DNA of 64,000 nt, taken from positions 186,001 to 250,000 of the forward strand of contig JAMLJG010000001.1 of assembly GCA_023953695.1 (NCBI GenBank), read 5' to 3'. The translations under genes were made by a program, and so were the position numbers. Shown one piece after another: positions 18,491 to 25,620 of the stretch. Source of the stretch: Kiritimatiellia bacterium. Its GTDB lineage: Bacteria; Verrucomicrobiota; Kiritimatiellia; CAIVKH01. The first letter of the stretch is position 1. The number at the start of each line of letters is the position of its first letter. Below the pieces are notes generated by a model that saw nothing but the letters and a program-made list of their open reading frames with translations, was not told where the DNA came from and searched no databases.

Positions 18491-18973
18491 CTATTTCGCC
18501 ATTGGCGGTGGTTGTATGAATGAGTAGGGACGGGCGGCGATGATTTTCCATTTGTTCTCGTGTTCGGCCATGAGCAGCACGAGATGATTGTCAAATTCCT
18601 TCGGCTGGTTTGGGCCAAATTCGACGCCGGTTACGTGACCGGACACGTCCACGAAGGCATGGTGAGCGCCGATCCAACGGATGCCTGAAACGTCCAATCT
18701 TATGGTCGAATGTTTGAACGGGCCGGTTTGCTCATCGGTGAAGAGCTCGACGATTTCTGCATGGCCTTTTGCGACGCGGCCGACTGGAATGATCACGTCG
18801 CCGTCGGTGACCCATGCGTCGGCCATCGCGCTGGGATTGTGCATATTCCAGCCTTCGGCGAACTCGTGCACGACGTTCTTGATGCCCGCATCAGACCGGG
18901 CCTCTTCTGCACGGGACAAGACAGTGCCCAGCAGAAACAGGCTAAGACATGAACCCATCAACAATGTATTCAT
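18491..18973 (-). CDS. exported NTF2-like (SnoaL/DUF4440, SgcJ/EcaC-type) protein
   Basis: A 160-residue protein with a signal peptide (1-22) and a SnoaL/DUF4440 cone-like domain: IKNVVHEFAEGWNMHNPSAM, then WVTDGDVIIPVGRVAKGHAEI, then GIRWIGAHHAFVDVSGHV. This order of elements is typical of SgcJ/EcaC family proteins, whose substrates are rarely known. No catalytic residues can be assigned. It marks the edge between the conserved tilS-uvrC block and the accessory island. Confidence 0.8.
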   Translation of the reverse strand: MNTLLMGSCLSLFLLGTVLSRAEEARSDAGIKNVVHEFAEGWNMHNPSAMADAWVTDGDVIIPVGRVAKGHAEIVELFTDEQTGPFKHSTIRLDVSGIRWIGAHHAFVDVSGHVTGVEFGPNQPKEFDNHLVLLMAEHENKWKIIAARPYSFIQPPPMAK

Positions 18974-19223
18974 CAGACAGCCCCTATCTTCGACTTCGAC
19001 AATGAGTGCACCAGCTTGTTCAGATTCTTCGAATACCGAAATCCGTGTGCTGCAATCATCGTGTTGTCAATAGGTTGCGACGCTTCTCGCCGCGCATCAT
19101 AGATTGGTCTGTTTTTAATTGTTGGCGATCGGCCAGAGAGGTTGGCCCGCGCGGTCTATTTCATGCTGCAATCCGGCCAAGCCTTTGACGCCGAACGGAT
19201 GGTGGCGCACCGCAGTTGATCGC
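18974..19223. other. gene-poor stretch before the accessory island
   Basis: No convincing gene, RNA or repeat was seen here. Together with the next 240 bases, which hold only one small possible ORF, it forms the boundary of the accessory island. Short open frames on both strands have no recognisable motif. Confidence 0.4.
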
Positions 19224-19394
19224 CTATTCAAGGCTGTGGAGGATTCGATTGAATTCACCGTAGTATCCAGATTCCTTGCCGGTATTTTCGCCTGGAGGTG
19301 TCATAACGCTGATGAACGCGATTGCTATCGCCACGATGACGATGCTTGCGAGCGTCGCGAATATCCCAAGGGTTATTTTGGCGATCTTCTTCAT
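19224..19394 (-). CDS. small single-helix membrane protein (possible)
   Basis: A 56-residue frame beginning MKKIAKITLGIF, with one strong membrane helix (about residues 8-31) and a short polar tail ending NRILHSLE. The composition is typical of real small membrane proteins, and the frame uses ATG and TAG, but the ribosome-binding site is weak. No homologue is recognised. It may be a genuine orphan or chance. Confidence 0.4.
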   Translation of the reverse strand: MKKIAKITLGIFATLASIVIVAIAIAFISVMTPPGENTGKESGYYGEFNRILHSLE

Positions 19395-19461
19395 CTTATC
19401 GTCCAGACCTTATGGCTGTTGCGGATGATTTCGGGCGACAGCCGTTGTAAAAGGTGGGCGC

Positions 19462-19500
19462 GCCTGCGGTAGGAACCGCAGGCTGCTCCGTGGCCGGAGC
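19462..19500 (+). ncRNA. two stem-loops upstream of the IS110 remnant; possible bridge-RNA relic
   Basis: A perfect 9-bp hairpin (GCCTGCGGT/ACCGCAGGC, loop AGGA, 19462-19483) is followed at once by a 6-bp hairpin (GCTCCG/CGGAGC, 19485-19500). In IS110-group elements the non-coding end before the transposase gene encodes the structured bridge RNA, so position and structure fit a relic of it. No target-matching loops could be verified. Confidence 0.3.
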
Positions 19501-19548
19501 CTATCCGCATACATGGAGTACATGCAAAACCAACCACAGGACGTGCCC

Positions 19549-19648
19549 ATGAAGAAAGCATATATCGGTCTGGATGTTCATAAAGCCTCAATTATCATCG
19601 CCGTCGCGTTGGCTGACGGCACCCCGCCGGTCCTCTACGGCAAGGCAC
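19549..19648 (+). pseudogene. IS110-family transposase, N-terminal fragment
   Basis: MKKAYIGLDVHKASIIIAVA followed by PVLYGK is the start of an IS110/DEDD transposase: the first RuvC-like strand with its catalytic Asp (GLD). Similarity ends near 19648, where the sequence passes directly into a reverse transcriptase in another frame. About 300 residues, including the C-terminal Ser domain, are missing, so this is dead. Confidence 0.75.
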
Positions 19649-20659
19649 CAGCAGGCGCTGGCGCAGGTGCTGGACCCGTTGTTCGATCCGGGATTCTCGG
19701 ATCATTCGTATGGTTTCCGCAAACGACGCGGGGCGCATGACGCCGTCCGGCAGAGCCGGGAATACCTCAAGCAGGGATACACGTTTGCGGTGGATATGGA
19801 CTTGGCCAAGTTCTTCGACACGGTCAACTTCGAGGTCCTGATGCGACGGGTGGGTCGGCAGGTGGGCGACCCTGTGGTACTGCGGTTGATCTGGCGCTAT
19901 CTGCGCGCCGGAGTGATGGAGGACGGGCGTTGGAGCCCCAGCGAGAAAGGTGTACCGCAAGGCGGACCCTTGTCGCCGTTGCTGGCCAACATCGTGTTGC
20001 ACGATCTGGACATGGAGTTGGAAAAGCGCGGCCACAAGTTCGTCCGCTACGCCGACGACTTTCTGGTGCTGGTCAAGAGTGAGCGAACCGGGCAACGGGT
20101 TATGGCCAGTCTGACGCGGTTTCTGGAGAAGAAGCTGCGCCTGGCGGTCAACCCCGTCAAAAGCAAGGTCGCCAAACTCACCCAGTGCCGGTTTCTGGGG
20201 TTCACGTTCCGGGGCAAGAAGATCGTCTGGTCAGACAAATCGGAGGCGCACTTCAAACGGCGGGTCAAGGAATTGACCGGACGTAGCTGGGGCGTCTCGA
20301 TGGACTACCGGATGCAAAAGCTCTCGGAGTATCTCCGGGGGTGGATGGCCTACTTCGCGCTGTCGGAATACTACCGCCCTCTGCCAGAACTCGATGAGTG
20401 GATCCGCCGCCGTTTGCGAATGTGCTATTGGAAACAATGGCGTCGCTGCCGCAAGCGGGTACGTGAACTACTCAAGCTGGGCGTATCGGAAAGCCAAGCG
20501 GTTCTGACCGCGCTCAGCCGAAAGAGTTACTGGCATCTATCCAGAACGATGGCGACCCAAAGCGGCATCACCAACGCATGGCTGGAATCACAAGGACTGG
20601 TCTCGGTGGGCACCCTGTGGATTGCGTTTCACTACCCGGCAGCAAATCATACCGGATAA
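19649..20659 (+). pseudogene. group II intron reverse transcriptase/maturase, 5'-truncated
   Basis: From QQALAQVLDPLFDPGF onward this is a group II intron RT: SYGFRKRRGAHDAV, GVPQGGPLSPLLANIVL, the catalytic YADDFLVLV, and the maturase region (LRGWMAYFALSEYY). No C-terminal HNH endonuclease is visible, as in class C-type proteins. The first 80 or so residues (RT0-RT2) and all 5' ribozyme domains are missing, replaced by the IS110 fragment; the open frame upstream of 19649 is accidental. Likely inactive in cis, although the polymerase core is intact. Confidence 0.88.
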
Positions 20660-20691
20660 CCCCCGTTCGGAATCGGAGGGAACTCTTCTGA

Positions 20692-20769
20692 ACCGCCGTG
20701 TGCGGAGCCGCACGCACGGTGGTGTGGGAGCTCCGGCTAACCCTCACGGGTTAGTCGGGGCGACCCGAT
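20692..20769 (+). ncRNA. group II intron domains V and VI, intron 3' end
   Basis: Domain V is seen at 20692-20723: the arms ACCGCCGTG and CACGGTGGT pair with one wobble, an inner TGCGG/CCGCA stem follows, and CG bulges. Domain VI follows as CTAACCC/GGGTTAG and ends in CGACCCGAT, the usual type of 3' end for these introns. The last intron base is placed near 20769, just before the first cassette gene ends at 20779. Confidence 0.75.
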
Positions 20770-20778
20770 TCGGCTTGT

Positions 20779-21291
20779 TTATTCTTCAAATGGATATTGC
20801 TTCCCATAGAAATGTTTCAGAAACGCATATTTTGGATGCATCTGGTATCCTGCAGTAAGAACTTGATTCGTAATCATCGCTGGAAAACTCACGGGCATAA
20901 AAAACAGGAGACGATTCAGAACAACAAATATGCACGGCAGCCAATGACCCGATATTCCGAGCCACACAGCGACACCTAAATGGACGAACCATCCGATATA
21001 GGGAAGTCGCACCACCATAAACAATGGAATAAAAGCGCGTGAATATGCCACCCAAATAAAAATGGCAGAAAGTATTCCGACAGCAACTGCTATCACATAA
21101 GCAACGAATCCGCCGATGGTTCCCAATGCCCAGAAAATTGTAGTAATGAGATATGTATGTCCAGCCAACTCAAGAGGAAGTTGATACCATGATTCAATTT
21201 CCAACTTCTCGTCGATCGTGGTATATGAATTCCCTAACGTATATACGCTTCTCTCAGCGTGTTTTCTTGCAAGTTCAACCGGTGATTCCAT
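20779..21291 (-). CDS. cassette G: polytopic membrane protein of unknown function
   Basis: A 170-residue protein with a polar N-terminus (1-40), about four membrane helices between residues 45 and 145, and a short polar tail. No family is recognised. Base composition is clearly more AT-rich than the flanking chromosome, as is common for cassette genes. The cassette begins TTCGGT at 21315, 24 bases before the ATG. Its own attC is missing because the group II intron end lies 9 bases beyond the stop codon. Confidence 0.7.
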   Translation of the reverse strand: MESPVELARKHAERSVYTLGNSYTTIDEKLEIESWYQLPLELAGHTYLITTIFWALGTIGGFVAYVIAVAVGILSAIFIWVAYSRAFIPLFMVVRLPYIGWFVHLGVAVWLGISGHWLPCIFVVLNRLLFFMPVSFPAMITNQVLTAGYQMHPKYAFLKHFYGKQYPFEE

Positions 21292-21309
21292 AGCGTGAGT
21301 TCTTTTTTA

Positions 21310-21445
21310 CCGAATGCGAAGCTGACCGGAACCGCGCACGAGAATCAAGACGAAAATGAGCGGAGCGCAATTTGAGTCGAGAATCGAGGAAGCGGCGGAA
21401 CCAGCGCCGGGGGGCGCGTCGGTTCGGTCGAGCGCTTGGTTAGCG
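21310..21445 (-). other. attC site of repeat cassette 2
   Basis: A long (136 bp) attC. On the minus strand R'' is CGCTAAC (21439-21445). The stem pairs ACCGAACCG with CGGTTCCGGT, leaving one base unpaired, and the junction to cassette G is at A/TTCGGT (21310-21316). The first base of R' is A instead of the usual G. Confidence 0.6.
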
Positions 21446-21613
21446 CGGAGCGCGAGCGACGCGCCAAGCGCGAGACTGAGGGGCAGCTTCGCATTAGCGC
21501 GGAGGCGGCGGGGGAAGCCGCCAGCGAGCGACACGGCGCTTTGCTTTTTACAGACCATGACGCTTTGACTCATGTGTCGCGGGGGCCGTAGTGGAGCGAG
21601 CGGTCCGCGCTAA
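21316..21613 (-). repeat. repeat cassette 2 (298 bp, apparently non-coding)
   Basis: Nearly identical to the unit at 25220-25519, with a few substitutions and indels. It starts TTAGCG, complementary to its own R'' CGCTAAC, so it behaves as a complete cassette. An 88-codon frame (MSQSVMVCKKQSAV...) shares only its first 50 residues with the other copy because of a one-base indel, which argues against a full-length protein. Confidence 0.8.
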
Positions 21614-21667
21614 CGTCTGCGCTCAGGCGCGTGCGTCTCGCACGTCGCCTGCAGCGCGTTGTTGGGC
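21608..21667 (-). other. attC site of cassette F
   Basis: A 60-bp attC of classic size. On the minus strand R'' is GCCCAAC (21661-21667) and R' is GTTAGCG (21608-21614). The bottom strand folds as GCGCT, AGGCG, GTGCG, loop TCT, then the complements, with one extra base on one side. It overlaps the last codons of gene F. Confidence 0.8.
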
Positions 21668-22075
21668 GTCTGCGAGGCCAAGTTGCGCCAACCCAGATAG
21701 GTTGTCCCACTCAGCCCACGCTTCAACAATGCGACCATCTTCGATTCGATAGATGGCGATGTACTCCGAGATCATTCTCTTACCTGACGGCGGATGCGGA
21801 CCCAATGCGCCTTTCTGCGTTCCTTGGAACCGATGCCGAACTGCGACTTTATCTCCGTCACTGAAGATGTCCTCAATGCTTTCATGAGCATCAGGGAATG
21901 TCGCGAACTCATCTTTGAGGAACTGCACGAGCTGATCTCTGTTTGAGACTCCCGGCGTACCGGCAGCATAACTGTGCCGCCGAAAGTTCAGAGCGACCAG
22001 AGACTGCAATAACGACCAATCTTGGCGATTTACCGCTTCAACGAACGAAGTGATCAGCCGTTCCTGCTCTTTCAT
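21623..22075 (-). CDS. cassette F: SnoaL-like polyketide-cyclase family (NTF2-like) protein
   Basis: A 150-residue protein with the ester-cyclase/SnoaL pattern: LITSFVEAVNRQDW near the start, then NFRRHSYAAGTPG, LVQFLKDEFATFPDAHESIEDIFSDGDKVAVRHRFQGT, and IAIYRIEDGRIVEAWAEWDN. It is probably a small enzyme or ligand-binding protein with unknown substrate. The cassette starts at TTGGGC (22090), 12 bases before the initiating ATG at 22075, and there is no Shine-Dalgarno. The C-terminus runs into the attC hairpin. Confidence 0.85.
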   Translation of the reverse strand: MKEQERLITSFVEAVNRQDWSLLQSLVALNFRRHSYAAGTPGVSNRDQLVQFLKDEFATFPDAHESIEDIFSDGDKVAVRHRFQGTQKGALGPHPPSGKRMISEYIAIYRIEDGRIVEAWAEWDNLSGLAQLGLADAQQRAAGDVRDARA

Positions 22076-22084
22076 TGTTCAGAT

Positions 22085-22155
22085 GCCCAACGGCAGCGGT
22101 CAGCGGATTCCGAACCCGCCGCGGGTGAGGAATACGCTGAACCGCCTTGTTCGAC
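22085..22155 (-). other. attC site of cassette E
   Basis: A 71-bp attC. On the minus strand R'' is GTCGAAC (22149-22155) and R' is GTTGGGC (22085-22091). The stem pairs GCGGT, CAGCG, ATTCC and ACCCGC with their complements in order, with a single unpaired A between CGCTG and ACCGC, the extrahelical base typical of attC. Confidence 0.82.
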
Positions 22156-22161
22156 CTTTGT

Positions 22162-22830
22162 TCACTCCCCAATGTCTCCAAGAACTGAATCACAGAGATG
22201 GTGCCACGACAGCATTATCTTGTGCCGACTGCCTACGCGTAATCGGTTGAGGATCCTGTCCGGAATTGCACGAGCTGTCCGGCTCGATGCAGTCCCATCG
22301 GACCCAGTAATTAACCACACGATCGTGAGGATTGGGGCAAGAGCCAAGCGTGCCGACAGAGGAAGCTTAAGTCTGTTCATCCCGACGATTGCGAATACGC
22401 TAAGCAAATAGATCAGACCAGCAAGCAGGAACATGTTTCTGAAATCGTTGGGTGCCACGTAAGCGTCGTACGATAAGTTGGCGGTTCCGCCGATGATGTA
22501 AGCAACGATGTGGAACTTCAGGAACCACATGGCCTTCATCACATCTGTGCCGAATGTTGCTGGAGTCGTAGACTCCTGCATTCTAAGGACAAGATACCAT
22601 GCGGCAGTGAAGCCGAACGTGACGTACAGTCCGACCGTTGCAGCAAACAGACAGCCACCGCCCATGTCTGTGTTGCCCTGGAGAAACAAGGCGCGTTCAA
22701 GATGGCCGTGGATTTCAGGCGGGTCGCCGTAGATTAACAATGACAGCAGGGCGAAGACTAATCCCGTGGGGATAATCATCCACGGTCCGAGAAGTAATGT
22801 CGTGATCTGTTTTGCCGTTGGCTTCTTCAT
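22162..22830 (-). CDS. cassette E: polytopic membrane protein of unknown function
   Basis: A 222-residue protein beginning MKKPTAKQITTLLLG, with about five membrane helices (about 10-34, 55-83, 98-118, 128-148, 158-175) and a basic, polar C-terminal 45 residues (SRTARAIPDRILNRLRVGSR). No family is recognised. The cassette starts TTCGAC, only 12 bases before the ATG, with no clear ribosome-binding site. It is flanked on both sides by convincing attC hairpins. Confidence 0.72.
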   Translation of the reverse strand: MKKPTAKQITTLLLGPWMIIPTGLVFALLSLLIYGDPPEIHGHLERALFLQGNTDMGGGCLFAATVGLYVTFGFTAAWYLVLRMQESTTPATFGTDVMKAMWFLKFHIVAYIIGGTANLSYDAYVAPNDFRNMFLLAGLIYLLSVFAIVGMNRLKLPLSARLALAPILTIVWLITGSDGTASSRTARAIPDRILNRLRVGSRHKIMLSWHHLCDSVLGDIGE

Positions 22831-22836
22831 CTTATG

Positions 22837-22908
22837 GTCGAACGTCTGGGCTCTGCGGACTGGCGAGCCGTCCGCGGGTCGCCAGTACGCAGGAGCCCCT
22901 GGTTCGCC
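22837..22908 (-). other. attC site of cassette D
   Basis: A 72-bp attC. On the minus strand R'' is GGCGAAC (22902-22908) and R' is GTTCGAC (22837-22843). Stem blocks GGGCTC/GAGCCC, TGCG/CGCA and ACTGGCGA/TCGCCAGT pair in order, with small asymmetric bulges. Confidence 0.82.
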
Positions 22909-22917
22909 TCTTCATTC

Positions 22918-23484
22918 CTATGGTGGATCGGCCCATTCCGGCCATTCAAAGGTTGAGGCCAATTCCTTTAGGAACTTTCCCTTTGGTGCAATCTTGATGA
23001 AACGTTCTCGTCCCCGATGGTCTTCATATCCGACCATAAAATCAATGCCTAGAATCTTCTCTCCTTTATAGGGATTGATTCCCTCCGGATACCTCCAGTC
23101 AGTGTCAGATTCCGGGTACATGATGCGCTGGAGTTGCGGCTCCCGATCGTCATCCCAATTGTGCCCGATCAATCTGTATCCGGCTCCGTCTGATCTCAAT
23201 CGAACCGAATGAATCCGCAGGGTTCGCCGCGTGTTGTTGCGGACGATCACGCGAGACATGCTTTCGCTGTACGGACTACGACCCCGTATTTCGAGATCGA
23301 TACCGCGAATAAATGCCTTGCGAACAATCGCGTCGAGTGACGATGTAATCACGAGTTCGATAAGTGCCCATGTTGCTGCTGCGGCAACACCTATTATAAT
23401 CCCCTCGAGTATGGCATTACTGTGGGCGGAGAGCCATTGAGTCGCGTGGTTCATAAGTGGTCGGAGATGTAGTTCGGCATTCAT
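22918..23484 (-). CDS. cassette D: membrane-anchored protein of unknown function
   Basis: A 188-residue protein with one membrane helix (about 25-50) after a short N-terminal segment. A soluble beta-rich domain follows, with SMSRVIVRNNTRRTLRIHSV, GIDFMVGYEDHRG and IKIAPKGKFLKELA. No family or catalytic motif was recognised. The cassette starts TTCGCC at 23499, nine bases before the six-base core meets the ATG at 23484, and lacks a Shine-Dalgarno. A surface or inner-membrane role is possible. Confidence 0.7.
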   Translation of the reverse strand: MNAELHLRPLMNHATQWLSAHSNAILEGIIIGVAAAATWALIELVITSSLDAIVRKAFIRGIDLEIRGRSPYSESMSRVIVRNNTRRTLRIHSVRLRSDGAGYRLIGHNWDDDREPQLQRIMYPESDTDWRYPEGINPYKGEKILGIDFMVGYEDHRGRERFIKIAPKGKFLKELASTFEWPEWADPP

Positions 23485-23493
23485 CTATTTTGT

Positions 23494-23553
23494 GGCGAAC
23501 GTCGCGCCTCATTTTCGGCGCGGAGCGACGTAAAATGCAGGCGCTGGTTGGCT
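23494..23553 (-). other. attC site of cassette BC
   Basis: A 60-bp attC. On the minus strand R'' is AGCCAAC (23547-23553) and R' is GTTCGCC (23494-23500). Stem blocks GCGCCT/AGGCGC and CATTTT/AAAATG pair, with one unpaired C between them. Confidence 0.82.
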
Positions 23554-23557
23554 GTCT

Positions 23558-24088
23558 TCATCTCTGTTTGAGTATCAGCAGCCGGATTCCCTTGGAGGTG
23601 CAGAGGCTTTCTACATGAGCGATCTCGTCGTTCATGCCGGCATCTGTCTGGTTTTCCGTCCGTTCGTAGATCAGGGCCAGACAGGGCGTGATACCCTTGA
23701 CACTGGCATAATGGAGAGCCTGACCGATGCCTTCCTTCCACTTGTGAAGATAGTCAATTTCAATGGCGTAGGTCCCAGTCAAGACGTCAACGCGACCATA
23801 GGGGACAGTGACTTCCGCCTGCCCCCCCAGACGTGCGGCGAGAGCCGCAGTCCAGTTCTTTTCTTGTGTGCGGTCCTGGACCTCAAGTTCAATCACCGGA
23901 ACCAGCAGTGTGTCGCTCAAGGTGGAGAAGTCGGCAAAGGGGGCCGCGTGCGGACTGTTGCCGGAATCTGGCCTGTTGTGCTTCAGGAAGCGTACCGCCA
24001 GCCCAAGCATGGCGAGGACAACGACGGCCACAATGCCAATGCGCAGTGCGAATGACTGCGAGTGCTTCTTGATGATTGTGACGGTCAT
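23558..24088 (-). CDS. cassette BC, gene C: membrane-anchored PD-(D/E)xK-like protein
   Basis: A 176-residue protein with one N-terminal membrane helix (about 14-34) and a compact C-terminal domain. Glu92, the GRVDVLT Asp (101), the AIEIDY Glu/Asp (110, 112) and Lys116/118 in HKWKEGIGQALHYA are spaced like the catalytic core of restriction-endonuclease-fold proteins. The KWKEGIGQ-Y helix is typical of one subset of them. Activity is inferred. It begins 1 base after the stop of gene B and shares its cassette. The orientation of the domain relative to the membrane decides whether it could meet DNA. Confidence 0.65.
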   Translation of the reverse strand: MTVTIIKKHSQSFALRIGIVAVVVLAMLGLAVRFLKHNRPDSGNSPHAAPFADFSTLSDTLLVPVIELEVQDRTQEKNWTAALAARLGGQAEVTVPYGRVDVLTGTYAIEIDYLHKWKEGIGQALHYASVKGITPCLALIYERTENQTDAGMNDEIAHVESLCTSKGIRLLILKQR

Positions 24089-24089
24089 G

Positions 24090-25205
24090 CTACTTCACCA
24101 TCAGGAAAATGATGATGCCTATGACGATGGCAACGACAATGATGACGGTGTTGTTGTTCTTCTTGACGTGGATGTCTGTCCTGCCGCTTGCCGTCTCGAA
24201 GGATGAGTTCACTTCGTAATCGGACTTGCTCGAATCCTCAAGCGCACCGACAGCCTTGATGATTGTCGCCATGTCGCGCGTGCTGTTCACGAAACGTTGG
24301 TCTGCCTTGTGCTGCGAAACGTCAAGCTGGAGCTTCTCCTCAATGACCCTCGGTCTTAGGGCGCGCTGTTCATCCACGGACAGATCGCTTGCTGCAATGT
24401 TGAGCAAGCTCCCTGTGTTGGTTGGTCTGACGAGTGCCTTCTCCAAAGGCTCCTTCTTCATGAGTTCATGGCCTTCATTTGTCATACGCCTTCCTCCTGT
24501 TGCGGTTCCGAACGTCTTTTCCCAGAATGTCGGTTTGGGGATGGCGACAGTAACATGAATATCGCCTTGCGGCACGGTAATCGTGTGGTTGGCCGATTGC
24601 GTGTCCCGCACGTGCCCGATAAAGATCTCGATTCGCTTAAATTCTGCTTCAAGATAGGCAGAGCGTAGTCGGGCCTCGTCCTCTTCTGCGGCATGAAGAA
24701 GATGTTGGGCGGCAGCAACATCGCCGCCCGAGAGCCACGTCGCCTTCTGGGCGAGGGCTTCGGGCAGACGAAACTCCCGGCTTTTCGCGATGACTTTATT
24801 GATCGCCTCTCTGACGGGCGTTCGCCAGTTGTCCGGCGTAACAGTGATGTATTCGGATTGGCGGCGGATGTACTTCGCACGAAGTTTTTTGACAAGGTCG
24901 AAACGTTCACTGGCCGAGAGATGCTTTGGCAGAAGTTCCAGAAGCCGCTCGGCGGTCGCTCCGCTGAGTTGCGTCCGCCCGCTCCTCCAGTCAGGGTATG
25001 TCCGGCGGGCGTATGATTCCGCGCTCTTGCCGTAGTTCTCGCCGTAGTCGAGAAACAGGGCTTCGAGCTCGTAGGATGGAAGGTGGAGAAAGGATTGTTC
25101 GACATCCTGAACGACCTCACCGAAATGATACTGGAGCACCGTCTTCTTGCTTGGCCCCGAGGAGTGCCAGCCACGTCGTCTCCGGTATCCGTAGTATCTG
25201 CTCAT
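24090..25205 (-). CDS. cassette BC, gene B: tail-anchored protein of unknown function
   Basis: A 371-residue protein not assigned to a family. It has a basic N-terminus (MSRYYGYRRRRGW), a helical region (about 25-210) with ELEALFLDYGENYGKSAESYARRTYPDWRSG and a second helical block, a 120-residue middle, and one C-terminal membrane helix (about 349-370) ending in Lys. The cassette starts TTGGCT at 25219, and GAGGGA just before the ATG is a good ribosome-binding site. Two-gene cassettes are less usual, so B and C probably act together. Confidence 0.7.
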   Translation of the reverse strand: MSRYYGYRRRRGWHSSGPSKKTVLQYHFGEVVQDVEQSFLHLPSYELEALFLDYGENYGKSAESYARRTYPDWRSGRTQLSGATAERLLELLPKHLSASERFDLVKKLRAKYIRRQSEYITVTPDNWRTPVREAINKVIAKSREFRLPEALAQKATWLSGGDVAAAQHLLHAAEEDEARLRSAYLEAEFKRIEIFIGHVRDTQSANHTITVPQGDIHVTVAIPKPTFWEKTFGTATGGRRMTNEGHELMKKEPLEKALVRPTNTGSLLNIAASDLSVDEQRALRPRVIEEKLQLDVSQHKADQRFVNSTRDMATIIKAVGALEDSSKSDYEVNSSFETASGRTDIHVKKNNNTVIIVVAIVIGIIIFLMVK

Positions 25206-25213
25206 CTTCCCTC

Positions 25214-25351
25214 AGCCAATGCGAAGCTGACCGGAACCGCGCACGAGAATCGAGACGAAAATGAGCGGAGCGCAATTTGAGTCGAGAATCGAGGAAGCGG
25301 CGGAACCAGCGCCGGGGGGCGCGTCGGTTCCGGTCGAGCGCTTGGTTAGCG
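25214..25351 (-). other. attC site of repeat cassette 1
   Basis: A 138-bp attC. On the minus strand R'' is CGCTAAC (25345-25351). An 11-bp perfect stem pairs GACCGGAACCG with CGGTTCCGGTC. The boundary to cassette BC is A/TTGGCT (25214-25220), with A in place of the usual G. Confidence 0.65.
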
Positions 25352-25519
25352 CGGAGCGCGAGCGACGCGCCAAGCGCGAGGCTGAGGGGCAGCTTCGCAT
25401 TAGCGCGGAGGCGGCGGGGGAAGCCGCCAGCGAGCGACACGGCGCTTTGCTTTTTACAGACCATGACGCTTTGACTCATGTGTCGCGTGGGCCGTAGTGG
25501 AGCGAGCGGTCCGCGCTAA
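25220..25519 (-). repeat. repeat cassette 1 (300 bp, apparently non-coding)
   Basis: The second copy of the unit at 21316-21613, near-identical over its whole length. It lies just upstream, in reading direction, of the two-gene BC cassette, while copy 2 lies just upstream of cassette G. Such a position would suit a promoter-bearing cassette, but no promoter boxes were confirmed. Confidence 0.8.
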
Positions 25520-25615
25520 CGTCAGGCGTGAGCGGACGCGAACCCGAGGCGCGGGGGGGTGCGTACGCAGCACCCGTGCCGCAGGTGAAGCGTACGCTCC
25601 ACGCAATGGTTGGAC
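25514..25615 (-). other. attC site of cassette A
   Basis: A 102-bp attC. On the minus strand R'' is GTCCAAC (25609-25615) and R' is GTTAGCG (25514-25520). GCGTGAGCG pairs with CGCTCCACGC, leaving one unpaired C, the expected extrahelical base; the apical part is long and variable. Confidence 0.8.
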
Positions 25616-25620
25616 ACTCT

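Noticed and set aside
20650..20675. GTTCGGA as the R'' box of cassette G
   Set aside because: It lies inside the intron between the RT stop and domain V, differs from the expected GTTCGGT, and has no attC stem around it.
21307..21573. 88-codon frame in repeat cassette 2
   Set aside because: The second copy of the repeat shifts frame after codon 50 because of an indel, so a conserved protein is unlikely.
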